DNA from: UBA1757 sp045627385 | GTDB lineage: Bacteria > Bacteroidota > Bacteroidia > Bacteroidales > UBA1402 | Assembly: GCA_045627385.1 (NCBI GenBank) | Contig: JAZQNO010000008.1 | Coordinates: 1-52,050 of the forward strand | Direction of reading: 5' to 3' | DNA: 52,050 nt | Shown here: positions 6,755-16,074 of the stretch, in pieces | How positions within the stretch are numbered: position 1 is the first letter of the stretch | Layout: every line of letters begins with the position of its first letter | Position numbers and translations under genes: made by a program | The notes under the pieces: generated by a model | What the model was told of the DNA's origin: nothing | The model's database searches: none | Seen by the model: the letters and a program-made list of their open reading frames with translations, nothing else

Positions 6755-9700
6755 CAGCGAAAGCCTGGAAAGAAAAAGTGGTCATTCCCACCTACGAGGT
6801 CGGAAAACCCGAAAAGAATCCCATATTTCTGGAAAACAGAGTCTATCAGGGCAGCAGCGGCGTGGTCTATCCCTATCCGGTCATCGAATCCGTAGCCGAC
6901 GAAAAGACCGACCGTGAGTACGAAGCCGTCTTCCTTGAAAACGAATACGTCAAGGTGATGATTCTGCCCGAATTGGGCGGTCGCGTGCAGATGGCCTACG
7001 ACAAGATAGCCCAGCGGCATTTCGTCTATTACAACCGCGTCATCAAGCCGGCTCTGGTCGGCCTGGCCGGTCCGTGGATCAGCGGCGGCATCGAGTTCAA
7101 CTGGCCGCAGCACCATCGCCCCAGCACCTTCCTGCCGGTTGACTGCGACATCGAAGAGCACAGCGACGGCAGCGTCACGGTGTGGTGCAACGAAATGGAA
7201 CGCATGTTCCACCAGCGCGCCCAGGCAGGTTTCACCCTGCGTCCCGGATGCGCCTATCTCGAAATCAAGGGCGTGCTCTGCAACCGTTCCGAAATGCCTC
7301 AGACCTTCCTGTGGTGGGCCAATCCGGCCGTGCACGTGAACGATGCCTACCAGAGCGTGTTCCCCTCCGACGTGAACGCCGTCTTCGACCACGGCAAGCG
7401 CGCCGTCAGCACTTTCCCCATCGCCACAGGCGTGTACTACAAGATGGACTACAGCGCCGGCGTGGACATTTCCAACTACAAGAACATCTACGTGCCCACT
7501 TCCTATATGGTGGCCCGTTCGAAGTACAATTTCGAAGGCGGCTACGAAAACGACACGAAAGCAGGCATGTTGCATGTGGCCGACCACCGCGTGTCGCCGG
7601 GCAAGAAACAGTGGACCTGGGGCAACGGCGATTTCGGCCGTGCCTGGGACCGCAATCTCACCGACGAAGACGGACCCTACATCGAACTCATGGCCGGCGT
7701 CTACACCGAAAACCAGCCCGACTTCAGCTGGCTGATGCCCGGCGAGGAAAAGAGTTTCGTGCAGTATTTCTTCCCCTACCGCGAACTGGGTGTCGTGAAG
7801 AACGCCAGCAAAGATCTGGTGCTCAACATGGAACCCGAAGGTGAAGGCAAAGTGCGCATCAAGGTCTTCGCCACCTCCCGCCAGCAGGTGTCGGTGGAAC
7901 TGATTTCCGATGACGGTCAGACGCTTTTCCACTGCGACACGCAACTCTCGCCCGAACGCATCTTCGACGAGACGGCCGATACGGCAGGTGTCGCTTTCGA
8001 CCGGCTCACCCTGAAGGCAGGCAAACTCGAATGGCACGCCGAACCGGCCGACCCGGACATCCCCGCACCGGCAGAGGCCGCGCTGAAACCCGCCGAAATC
8101 GCCACTTGCGAACAGCTCTACCTCACCGGCCTGCATCTCGAACAGTACCGCCACGCCACCTGGTCGGCGCTCGACTACTACGAAGAGGCGCTGCGCCGCG
8201 ACCCTTCGGACGTGCGCTGCAACAACGCCATCGGCCTGTGGTATGTGCGCCGCGGCCGTTTCGACAAGGCCGAACCCTATCTGCGCACGGCGGTCAGAGT
8301 GCTGCAGAAACGCAACCTGAACCCCTACGACGGAGAGCCGATCTACAATCTGGGTCTCTGCCTGAAATACCAGGGCCGCACCCGGGAAGCCTACGACTGG
8401 TTCTACAAATCCACCTGGAACGCCGCCTGGCAGCAGGCCGGCTATTATCAGTGCGCCTGCATCAGCGCTTCCGAAAGCCGCTGGGACGACGCTCTCTGGG
8501 AGGCCGACCGTTCGCTCGTCTGCGGATGGCACAACCATCAGACCCGTGCGCTGAAAGCCGCCGTTCTGCACCGTCTGGGACGCGATGCCGAAGCGCTGGC
8601 CTTCATCGGCGAATCGCTGGCCATCGACCGTTTCAACTATGGCTGCCGTTTCCTTCAGCTGCTCATCGACGGCAGCGGCAAGGACAGCTTCGTCGCGCTG
8701 ATGCGCGACGAACCGCACAACTACGACGAAATAGCGCTGGACTTCCTGCGCGCCGGACTGCGCGACGAGGCCGAAGCCCTCTGGGCGCTGGCCGAGGAGC
8801 GCCAGGCGGTCACCATCATGAGCTGGTACTACCAAGGCGATTACGCCAAAGCCGCCGCCTGCTCGACCGAATGTGTCTTCCCCAACCGTCTCGAAGCCGT
8901 CCAGGCGCTCTCTCAGGCACCAGAAAACGACGCCAAGGCACCCTTCCTGCTGGGCAACCTCTATTACGACAAACGCCAGTACGATGTGGCCGTGGAGGCA
9001 TGGGAAAAGTCGGCGGCACTGGACCCCTCTTTCCCCACCGTCTGGCGCAATCTGGCCCTGGCCTATCACAACAAGCGCCACGACAGCGGCAAGGCCCTGG
9101 AGGCCATGCGAACAGCCTACAGGCTCGATGAAAGCGACTCCCGCGTGCTGATGGAGCTGGACCAGCTGACCAAAAAACTCGGTTTCCCGGCTCAGGAACG
9201 TTTCGATTTTCTCGAAAAACACAGCGCTCAGGTGGCCCAAAGAGACGACCTGGTGCTCGAACGCATCGCGCTGCTCAACGAACTTGGCCGCTACGAGGAG
9301 GCCCGACAGGCCGTCGCTTCCCGCATTTTCCATCCCTGGGAAGGCGGCGAAGGCAAACCCACCGAACAGTACCAGCGCTGCCGGCTGGAACTGGCCCGCA
9401 TCGCCATGAAGGAAAACCGTTGGCACGAGGCAGTCACACTGCTCGAAGAATGTCTGGACTATCCCCTCAATCTGGGCGAAGGCAAACTGTACTGCGCTCA
9501 GGAACAGGATATCTTCTATTATCTGGGATGTGCCCACCAGGGCGCCGGCGACACCGTCAAGGCCCGTCTGTGCTGGGAAAAAGCCTCCTTGGGCGACCTG
9601 CAGCCGGTTCCCGCCCTCTACTACAACGACGCACCTCCACAGAAAATCTACTATCAGGGCCTTGCCCTGCGCGCGCTCGGCCGCGAAGCGGAGGCCGTGG

Positions 9701-9891
9701 CCAAATTCAAGCTACTGGCCGACTACGGACGGGCCCACATGGACGATGTCGCAGTGATGGACTATTTCGCCGTTTCGCTGCCCGACCTGGCCATCTGGGA
9801 AGAAGATCTGACGGAGAAGAACAAAGCCCATTGCGCGTCTATGATTGCCCTTGGAAAAGCAGGTCTCGAAAATACTCAGCTATCCTACTGA
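6751..9891 (+). CDS. DUF5107 domain protein with TPR repeats
   Basis: This large cytoplasmic-looking protein (1,046 residues, no signal peptide) is probably involved in handling carbohydrate. Residues about 1-340 fit DUF5107: the ELGGRVQMAYDKIAQRHFVY block, GLAGPWISGGIEFNWPQHH and LWWANPAVHVN are typical and resemble the galactose-mutarotase-like superfold. From about residue 440 to the end there are repeated TPR-like helical pairs (for example CNNAIGLWYVRRGRFDKAEP; PFLLGNLYYDKRQYDVAVEA). DUF5107-TPR proteins are often encoded beside sugar transporters and glycoside hydrolases, as here. Binding or epimerisation of a sugar is a reasonable guess; catalytic activity is not shown by the sequence. 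Confidence 0.85.
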   Translation: MTAKAWKEKVVIPTYEVGKPEKNPIFLENRVYQGSSGVVYPYPVIESVADEKTDREYEAVFLENEYVKVMILPELGGRVQMAYDKIAQRHFVYYNRVIKPALVGLAGPWISGGIEFNWPQHHRPSTFLPVDCDIEEHSDGSVTVWCNEMERMFHQRAQAGFTLRPGCAYLEIKGVLCNRSEMPQTFLWWANPAVHVNDAYQSVFPSDVNAVFDHGKRAVSTFPIATGVYYKMDYSAGVDISNYKNIYVPTSYMVARSKYNFEGGYENDTKAGMLHVADHRVSPGKKQWTWGNGDFGRAWDRNLTDEDGPYIELMAGVYTENQPDFSWLMPGEEKSFVQYFFPYRELGVVKNASKDLVLNMEPEGEGKVRIKVFATSRQQVSVELISDDGQTLFHCDTQLSPERIFDETADTAGVAFDRLTLKAGKLEWHAEPADPDIPAPAEAALKPAEIATCEQLYLTGLHLEQYRHATWSALDYYEEALRRDPSDVRCNNAIGLWYVRRGRFDKAEPYLRTAVRVLQKRNLNPYDGEPIYNLGLCLKYQGRTREAYDWFYKSTWNAAWQQAGYYQCACISASESRWDDALWEADRSLVCGWHNHQTRALKAAVLHRLGRDAEALAFIGESLAIDRFNYGCRFLQLLIDGSGKDSFVALMRDEPHNYDEIALDFLRAGLRDEAEALWALAEERQAVTIMSWYYQGDYAKAAACSTECVFPNRLEAVQALSQAPENDAKAPFLLGNLYYDKRQYDVAVEAWEKSAALDPSFPTVWRNLALAYHNKRHDSGKALEAMRTAYRLDESDSRVLMELDQLTKKLGFPAQERFDFLEKHSAQVAQRDDLVLERIALLNELGRYEEARQAVASRIFHPWEGGEGKPTEQYQRCRLELARIAMKENRWHEAVTLLEECLDYPLNLGEGKLYCAQEQDIFYYLGCAHQGAGDTVKARLCWEKASLGDLQPVPALYYNDAPPQKIYYQGLALRALGREAEAVAKFKLLADYGRAHMDDVAVMDYFAVSLPDLAIWEEDLTEKNKAHCASMIALGKAGLENTQLSY

Positions 9892-9916
9892 CAACACTCA
9901 CCAAGCGTTCCCATCT

Positions 9917-12673
9917 ATGAAGAAAACCCTCAGCGCCATCGCACTGCTCGCCCTGTTGGCCGGCAGTGTCTCCTGCGTCCGCCAGGACACCCTCAGCCTT
10001 GCCGGAAAATGGGAGGTCAGCCTCGACAGTCTGGCCACCTTCCAGCCCATCAATCTGCCCGGCACCACCGACGATGCCGGTCTGGGCCAGGCCGACACGC
10101 TTCGGCCCGCACTCCAACTGCCCCAGTTGCAAAGCCTTCGCCGCAAACATTCCTTCATAGGCGAAGCCTTCTACAGAAGGACCTTCGAAATCCCTGCCGA
10201 AATGGCCGGAAAACCCTTGGAACTCACACTAGAACGCATCATCTGGCAGAGCCGTGTGCAAGTGGACGGCCAATGGCTCGAAGGCGCGGAAGAAAGCCTC
10301 ACCACAGCCCATCGCTACCAGATACCCCAGGGCCTGACCGCAGGCACCCACGAGATGACGGTTCGCATCGACAACCGCAAACGGCACGACATTTCCAAAA
10401 ACGAACTGGCGCACGCCTATACCAACGACACTCAGATCAAATGGAACGGCATTCTGGGCCAAATGACCCTCCGCGCGCTCGCTCCCGTGGAAATAGCCCG
10501 TCTCGACATATTCCCCGAGGCCGCCACCATGAGCGCCACGCTCAAGGCCATGCTCCTGCGCACCGACGCCACACAGACATCCGCCCGCATCCGTTTCAAG
10601 ACCGATTGCGGAAAGACCGTCTCCAGACAGGTGGAACTCTCGTCAGACACCACATGGGTGGAACTGCCCTACAACTTCCGTCAGGGCGCCGCGCTCTGGG
10701 ACGAATTCAATCCCGCACTGCACCGCCTCACAGCCCGCTGCGGCGAGTCGGTCAAGACACTCACATTCGGCATCCGAGATTTCAAGACCAACGGCAACCA
10801 CATAGAAATCAACGGCCGTCGCATCTTCCTGCGCGGCACGCTCGACTGCTGCATCTTCCCCCTCACCGGCACGCCTCCCACCGACGAGGCCGGCTGGGAA
10901 AAAGTCTTCGGCACCTGCCGCGAGTGGGGCCTGAACCACGTGCGCTTCCATTCCTACTGCCCTCCCGAGGCCGCTTTCCGCGTGGCCGACCGCATGGGCT
11001 TCTATCTGCAGCCCGAGCTCCCCGTCTGGACCAACGCCATGGGCTCCAAAGACGTACAGCGATTCCTGATGGCCGAAACCGACCGCATTCTCGACGACTA
11101 CGGACATCATCCCTCGTTCTGCATGTTCAGCGGAGGCAACGAACTCAATTCCGGCTACGACTATCTCAATGCCTGGTTGCGCCACATCAAAGCCAAAGAC
11201 CCGCGCCATATCTACACCAATGCCACCTACACGATGGGCGCGCGCTACAAAGGGCATCCCATCGAGGAAGACGAATATTTCGTGGCCTCGCGCAGCCATC
11301 TGGGCCAGGTGCGCGGTCAGGACTATATGAACAGACGCGTGCCCAACTTCGCCACCGACGACTACAGCGCCACGGCCATCGACCAGGGAGTGCCGATGAT
11401 TTCGCACGAAATCGGACAGCTTTCCGTCTATCCTCATATGGCTGAAATCGAAAAATATACAGGCGTGCTGAGTCCGCTCAACCTGATTTCCGTGAGGGAA
11501 GACCTTCGCGCCAAAGGACGTCTGGACAGAGCCGAAGACTATACCATGGCCTCGGGCCGGCTTTCGGCCATCCTCTACAAGGAAGAGGTGGAGCGGGCGC
11601 TCAAATCGTCCGGCTTGAGCGGCTTCCAACTGCTCGGTCTGCAAGACTTCCCCGGCCAGGCGACGGCACTCGTAGGGCTGGTGGACGCCTTCTGGGACAA
11701 CAAAGGCCTGGTCACCGAAGCCTGGTTCCGTCAGGCCTGTGCTCCGGTCACGCCGCTGGCCCGTTTCGAGAAAGCGGTCTGGACATCCGACGAATCATTC
11801 GAATCGGATATCGAGGTGGCCAATTTCTGGAAAAAAGACATCCGCGGAGAAGTGGTCTGGCAGATTCTCCACAACGGCGAAACCATGGACAAAGGCTCGT
11901 TCAAGGCCGAACTTCCCGTCGGGCGCAACACTGCCGTCGAGGGGCATGTGTCGTCATCGCTCGCATCCGTTGCCAAGGCCAGCCGCCTGACATTTGAAAT
12001 ATCGCTCAAAGGCACCGACTGGAAAAACAGCTGGGATTTCTGGGTCTATCCTGCCGGAAAGACACCCGACTGCGGAGACGTGCTGCTGACCCGCGACCTT
12101 ACGGAAGCGCAGGCCGCTCTCCAACAGGGGAGAAAGGTATTCCTCAATCCGGATCCCGTCTCCATCGAGGGCGCCGCAGGCAAATTCGTGCCGGTGTTCT
12201 GGAGCCCGGTGTTCTTTGCCAACGAAGCCGGGACCATGGGCATACTCTGCCGTCCCGAGCATCCCGCGCTGGCCGATTTCCCCACCGAAATGCACAGCAA
12301 CTGGCAGTGGTGGACACTGGCCCGCCACTCCAAAGCCGTCTATACCGACCGACTTCGGGGAATGACACCCATTATCGAGGCTGTCGACAACTTCGGAACC
12401 AACCGTTCGCTGGCATATCTTTTTGAAACCCAGTGCGAAAACGGCCGTCTGATGTTCTGCTCCATGGATTTGCTTGGCGAAACCGAGGGCGCGAAACCCG
12501 AGGTGAAGCAACTGCTTTCCAGCGTGCTGGACTATATGAATTCCGATGCCTTCGCTCCTGCAGAAAAACTTTCTGCCGAGGCGCTTCAGTCCTTTGTCCA
12601 TACGGCCCCGCTCACGGACTATCCCATGGAATGGAACCAGCCCAACTACGCCGGCATCCGCTCCAACCAGTGA
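9917..12673 (+). CDS. GH2-family glycoside hydrolase, lipoprotein
   Basis: This 918-residue exported enzyme starts at the ATG at 9917, which gives a lipoprotein signal peptide ending LLAGSVSC; the longer frame overlaps the upstream gene. Domains in order: GH2 sugar-binding jelly roll (about 30-210), an immunoglobulin-like domain, and a TIM barrel (about 300-600) with HVRFHSYCPPEAAF, the acid/base motif GGNELN (Glu about 409) and the likely nucleophile in ISHEIGQ (Glu about 498). Both catalytic glutamates are present, so it should be active. GH2 covers beta-galactosidase, beta-glucuronidase and beta-mannosidase, and the substrate is open. It follows the DUF5107 gene by 25 bases and probably releases the sugar that the MFS protein imports. 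Confidence 0.85.
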   Translation: MKKTLSAIALLALLAGSVSCVRQDTLSLAGKWEVSLDSLATFQPINLPGTTDDAGLGQADTLRPALQLPQLQSLRRKHSFIGEAFYRRTFEIPAEMAGKPLELTLERIIWQSRVQVDGQWLEGAEESLTTAHRYQIPQGLTAGTHEMTVRIDNRKRHDISKNELAHAYTNDTQIKWNGILGQMTLRALAPVEIARLDIFPEAATMSATLKAMLLRTDATQTSARIRFKTDCGKTVSRQVELSSDTTWVELPYNFRQGAALWDEFNPALHRLTARCGESVKTLTFGIRDFKTNGNHIEINGRRIFLRGTLDCCIFPLTGTPPTDEAGWEKVFGTCREWGLNHVRFHSYCPPEAAFRVADRMGFYLQPELPVWTNAMGSKDVQRFLMAETDRILDDYGHHPSFCMFSGGNELNSGYDYLNAWLRHIKAKDPRHIYTNATYTMGARYKGHPIEEDEYFVASRSHLGQVRGQDYMNRRVPNFATDDYSATAIDQGVPMISHEIGQLSVYPHMAEIEKYTGVLSPLNLISVREDLRAKGRLDRAEDYTMASGRLSAILYKEEVERALKSSGLSGFQLLGLQDFPGQATALVGLVDAFWDNKGLVTEAWFRQACAPVTPLARFEKAVWTSDESFESDIEVANFWKKDIRGEVVWQILHNGETMDKGSFKAELPVGRNTAVEGHVSSSLASVAKASRLTFEISLKGTDWKNSWDFWVYPAGKTPDCGDVLLTRDLTEAQAALQQGRKVFLNPDPVSIEGAAGKFVPVFWSPVFFANEAGTMGILCRPEHPALADFPTEMHSNWQWWTLARHSKAVYTDRLRGMTPIIEAVDNFGTNRSLAYLFETQCENGRLMFCSMDLLGETEGAKPEVKQLLSSVLDYMNSDAFAPAEKLSAEALQSFVHTAPLTDYPMEWNQPNYAGIRSNQ

Positions 12674-12732
12674 GTGCGCACCCGCCAAGCGGTGAGTCCG
12701 CAAATCCTCTCAATCCTTCAAAATCCGATAGA

Positions 12733-13509
12733 ATGCCCCTGCGCAGCCCTTCACAGCAATTGCGCCTGAAACTCGACACACGCCTGCGCAAGGCGGTGCG
12801 CGACTATGGCCTCATCGACGACGGTGACCGCATTCTCATCGGTCTTTCCGGAGGCAAGGACTCCATGGCCCTGGTGACGCTGCTGGGCGATATGTCGCGC
12901 ATCTTCCGGCCCCGTTTCGAAGTGCTTGCCGTGCACGTGCGGCTAGTCCCGGACGAGACTGCCCGGACCGGGAAGCATGCCGACTTCCCGATGCCATCCT
13001 ACAAAGCCGACATCGACTGCCTGCGCCGCCACTGCGAAGCGCACGGGGTGGAGTTCCATGTGAGCGACTGCCCCTTCCGTCCCGACGCCGACCCAAGCCG
13101 TTCGCCCTGTTTCCTCTGTTCCTGGAACCGGCGCAAAACGCTTTTCGAAGCCGCCAAGGCCCATTCCTGCAACAAGATAGCCCTGGGTCACCACCGCGAC
13201 GATTTTCTCGAGACCCTGCTGCTGAACATGTTCTTCCAAGGCAGCATACAGGCCGTCCCGCCCAAGTTGGCCATGGACAAGTTCCCGATGGAAATCATCC
13301 GGCCTCTCTGCCTGACGGACGAAAGCGATCTGGCGCAGTTCGCCGCCAACGAAGGCTACCCAACGCAGGAAAAGAACTGTCCCTACGAGCACGATTCGCA
13401 CCGCAGCGACGTCCATCAGCTGCTGGCCGAGCTCAGCGAGCGTTTCCCGGGCCTGAAAGACAGCCTCTGGGCTTCGATGTCGCACATTTATCCGAAGTAC
13501 CTTCCTTGA
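12733..13509 (+). CDS. ttcA: TtcA-like tRNA 2-thiocytidine synthetase
   Basis: This 258-residue cytosolic enzyme is predicted to thiolate cytidine-32 of certain tRNAs. It carries the PP-loop SGGKDS (residues 39-44) for adenylation, a CFLC motif (Cys126 and Cys129) followed by SWNRRKTLF as in TtcA, a third cysteine at 216 (KNCPYEH), and the family block LGHHRDDFLETLLLNMFFQG. In studied TtcA proteins three cysteines hold an iron-sulfur cluster. The ATG at 12733 is chosen because upstream residues in the same frame are low-quality and overlap the GH2 gene. It lies 59 bases after the GH2 gene and may be read from the same transcript, although its job is unrelated. Confidence 0.88.
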   Translation: MPLRSPSQQLRLKLDTRLRKAVRDYGLIDDGDRILIGLSGGKDSMALVTLLGDMSRIFRPRFEVLAVHVRLVPDETARTGKHADFPMPSYKADIDCLRRHCEAHGVEFHVSDCPFRPDADPSRSPCFLCSWNRRKTLFEAAKAHSCNKIALGHHRDDFLETLLLNMFFQGSIQAVPPKLAMDKFPMEIIRPLCLTDESDLAQFAANEGYPTQEKNCPYEHDSHRSDVHQLLAELSERFPGLKDSLWASMSHIYPKYLP

Positions 13510-13532
13510 AATGCAGCCTGCCGCAGGCGGGA

Positions 13533-16058
13533 TTATTGGCCGCTGCCCAGGCCTTTGGTGTAGAATTCGATTTCGCTCAGGGCCAGACTACCCGAGGGAG
13601 CGGAAATCTTGATGCGGTTCAATGCTTCGCCCTCGGCGAAAGGCAATGTGATGTAGCCCCGACTGGGCGAGGTGCTGCCTTCCCAAAGCAAAAGACTCTT
13701 TTCCTGGCCCTCATCGTCCAGATAGAAACCCTCCAGACGCAGCTGGCAGGGCTCTTCGGAATGCTTCAGCTTCAGGCAACACTCCTTCAGCACCGCCATG
13801 CGGCGCAGGGCAAATTCCATCCAGGCGCGGGACGGATCCCCGTCGCTTTCCCACACCGTCGCTTCGTTGTCGTCGAAAGCGAAAGCCACCTCCGGCAGAC
13901 GGCAGCCCGCCGTGGCGCGGCTCACCGACACAGGAATGCGCGAAGCCGTGAACGAAGGATTCTGCGGCGTGGAACCGCGGAACAGATAGGAAATAAGCTC
14001 ATCTTCGGGGAAATAGAGGCTGAGACCGTCGGAGGCATCCACGGCCGCCGAGCGGAAACGGAGGGTGTCGGGCTCGCAAGCGGCCAGCGAGGCGGCCACC
14101 ACAATCTCGCCCGCCTGGCAGGTCGAGCGAAGTGCCGTCTGGGCGAAACCGCCTTTCAGTTGGATTTCCTGCGCAAGGCCCTTGGCCTCACCTTGGCAGG
14201 AAAGTTTGACGACCGATTCTTCCAGGGGACAACGCTGGCCTTTGTGGTCGAGCGCTTCCACTTGAATCAGCACCAGGTCTTTGCCGTCGGCGTGGAAACC
14301 GTCCTGACTCTTGACCAGGTTCAGTTTCAGCCGTTTCACAGGACCGCTCGTCTGCAGGACCGCCTGTTCGCCGGCTTCCTTGCCGTTGGCGTCATAAGCG
14401 ATGGCCCGCAGTTCGCCTTCTTTGAAAACCACTTCGGGAAAACGGAACAGAAAATCGCCTTCGCGCTGTCCGAAGCCCTGGCTGATGCCATTGACGAACA
14501 ATTCCACCTTCTCGGCATTGGAAACCGCCAACACATCCTTCACGGTGCCGGCCGGCCAGTTCCAATGACCGGCGATGAAGGTCTCGGTGTAACGTTTTTC
14601 GGTATTCACCCAACCGCCCCAGATGACCTTGTCGGCCTGATAAACGGCATCTTCCTGGGCGCTGAACAGGCTGTTCAGACCGCCTGCGCTGACGCGCTGT
14701 CCACGGCCCGGACGGCTGTCCCAATGTTCTTGCCAGCGGGCTGCGGCCATGGCCACCCGCTCTTCTTCAGATGCGGTGGCCAGTTCGGAAGGATTCAGAT
14801 AATCCATGGTCCAGAAGGGCTTTTCCTTGCTCTTGCGCATCATCGACTGCCCGCCGCCGTATTCGGCCACCCGGCTGCCCGAGGCTTCGAAAGCCCCCAC
14901 CAGCCGGCCCCCGTTGGGGTCGAGGCCGTTGCGCAGCTCGCGCATCTGGGCCAAGAGAATGTCGTTGCCGGGTTCGGTGACACATTCGTAAAAGACCACC
15001 GAAGGATGGTTGCGGTTGGCCAGCATCAGATTCGCATCGGCCGTCATGGCCTGCATCAGACCTACGCGGTCGCAAGAGGCGACGGCCAGCGCTTCAGGCG
15101 CTCCGCCGGTCCAACGGACCAGATTGGCGTTGCCCCTCTCCATCAGCTGGTGCTCCCAGTCCCACAGCCAGGGCACGGCCGTGAAACCTTCTTCCGAGGC
15201 AGACTCGCCCTTGAGCGGATTTTCCCCAGCCGACAGGTCGGCGTTGTAGCCTTTCAGTTGGATGGCACGGTCGTTGAGATAGACAATGCCGTTTCGCGTT
15301 TCCAGTTTGCGGATGCCCGTGGTGGTGACCACCCGGTCGACCGTCTTCTTGTCGACCACCAGCGAAGTGGAAATGCGGTAGAGATAGCCGTAGCCCCAGC
15401 TCCAGAAAGTGGTCTTGGGCAGGCTCTTTTCCAGACAGACCAGCGTGTCGGCACCGGGTGCCAAGGTAATCGTTTCAGACTGGAATTCCCTGATCATCAG
15501 GTTGTCGTTGTCGCGCACCACTGTGTTGACAAAGAACGTTTGGGGCTTGGAGTCGGCGTTGCGCACCTGAGTCTCCACGTGCAGCTGGCAACGTTTGTCG
15601 CGGATGACGATGTCGTCGGCCCACACATAGACGCCCGTGGTGCCCAGACTGTTGAGCAGGGGAAGCGTCTGATGGAGTTTGTCGGTGCAGTGCAGTACGG
15701 CCCGCTGGGGCAATCCCTCCTTTTCGCAGTTGATTTCCAGGATATTGTTCTTGCCGGCGAGCACCTTCCCCGTCAGGTCGTAGCCGAAAGGCCCCGGCGA
15801 GCCGTCCCATTCGGGCAGCTCCTGACCGTTCAGCCTGACGCGGGCGGGAAAGCCCTTGCCATCCAATTCGAGGTAGATCTGCTGTTTCTTGTGCGCTTTG
15901 GGCAGTTTGAACGACTGGCTGTACCAACCGCCGCTCTCCGCCTGCCAGTCGCCGCTGAGCCGATAGCGCACCCGCTGCGCCTGCAGGGTGGAACACAAGC
16001 CCGAAACCGCGAGCAGGACAATCGTCAGAAAAATGGATATGCGTCTGGAAATGCTCAT
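13533..16058 (-). CDS. GH2-like exported protein with altered catalytic motifs
   Basis: This 841-residue protein has a signal peptide ending near STLQAQ, then GH2 sugar-binding, immunoglobulin-like and TIM-barrel regions, a DUF4982-like domain (about 470-560) and a C-terminal F5/8-type or carbohydrate-binding-like beta domain. The barrel segment NRNHPSVVFYECVTEPGND occupies the place of the usual WSxGNE acid/base motif, and WTMDYL sits where related GH2 proteins have REY. The expected glutamates are therefore displaced or replaced (Glu358 or Glu362; Asp419). It may be an enzyme with unusual chemistry, a distant GH2 subfamily or a binding protein. It lies 16 bases after fmt, and its end faces ttcA across 23 bases. 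Confidence 0.72.
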   Translation of the reverse strand: MSISRRISIFLTIVLLAVSGLCSTLQAQRVRYRLSGDWQAESGGWYSQSFKLPKAHKKQQIYLELDGKGFPARVRLNGQELPEWDGSPGPFGYDLTGKVLAGKNNILEINCEKEGLPQRAVLHCTDKLHQTLPLLNSLGTTGVYVWADDIVIRDKRCQLHVETQVRNADSKPQTFFVNTVVRDNDNLMIREFQSETITLAPGADTLVCLEKSLPKTTFWSWGYGYLYRISTSLVVDKKTVDRVVTTTGIRKLETRNGIVYLNDRAIQLKGYNADLSAGENPLKGESASEEGFTAVPWLWDWEHQLMERGNANLVRWTGGAPEALAVASCDRVGLMQAMTADANLMLANRNHPSVVFYECVTEPGNDILLAQMRELRNGLDPNGGRLVGAFEASGSRVAEYGGGQSMMRKSKEKPFWTMDYLNPSELATASEEERVAMAAARWQEHWDSRPGRGQRVSAGGLNSLFSAQEDAVYQADKVIWGGWVNTEKRYTETFIAGHWNWPAGTVKDVLAVSNAEKVELFVNGISQGFGQREGDFLFRFPEVVFKEGELRAIAYDANGKEAGEQAVLQTSGPVKRLKLNLVKSQDGFHADGKDLVLIQVEALDHKGQRCPLEESVVKLSCQGEAKGLAQEIQLKGGFAQTALRSTCQAGEIVVAASLAACEPDTLRFRSAAVDASDGLSLYFPEDELISYLFRGSTPQNPSFTASRIPVSVSRATAGCRLPEVAFAFDDNEATVWESDGDPSRAWMEFALRRMAVLKECCLKLKHSEEPCQLRLEGFYLDDEGQEKSLLLWEGSTSPSRGYITLPFAEGEALNRIKISAPSGSLALSEIEFYTKGLGSGQ

Positions 16059-16074
16059 AGAAAAGGTATGTTGA

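Noticed and set aside
6682..9537. Open frame of 951 codons on the minus strand
   Set aside because: Antisense shadow of the DUF5107-TPR gene; the plus strand shows clear family motifs.
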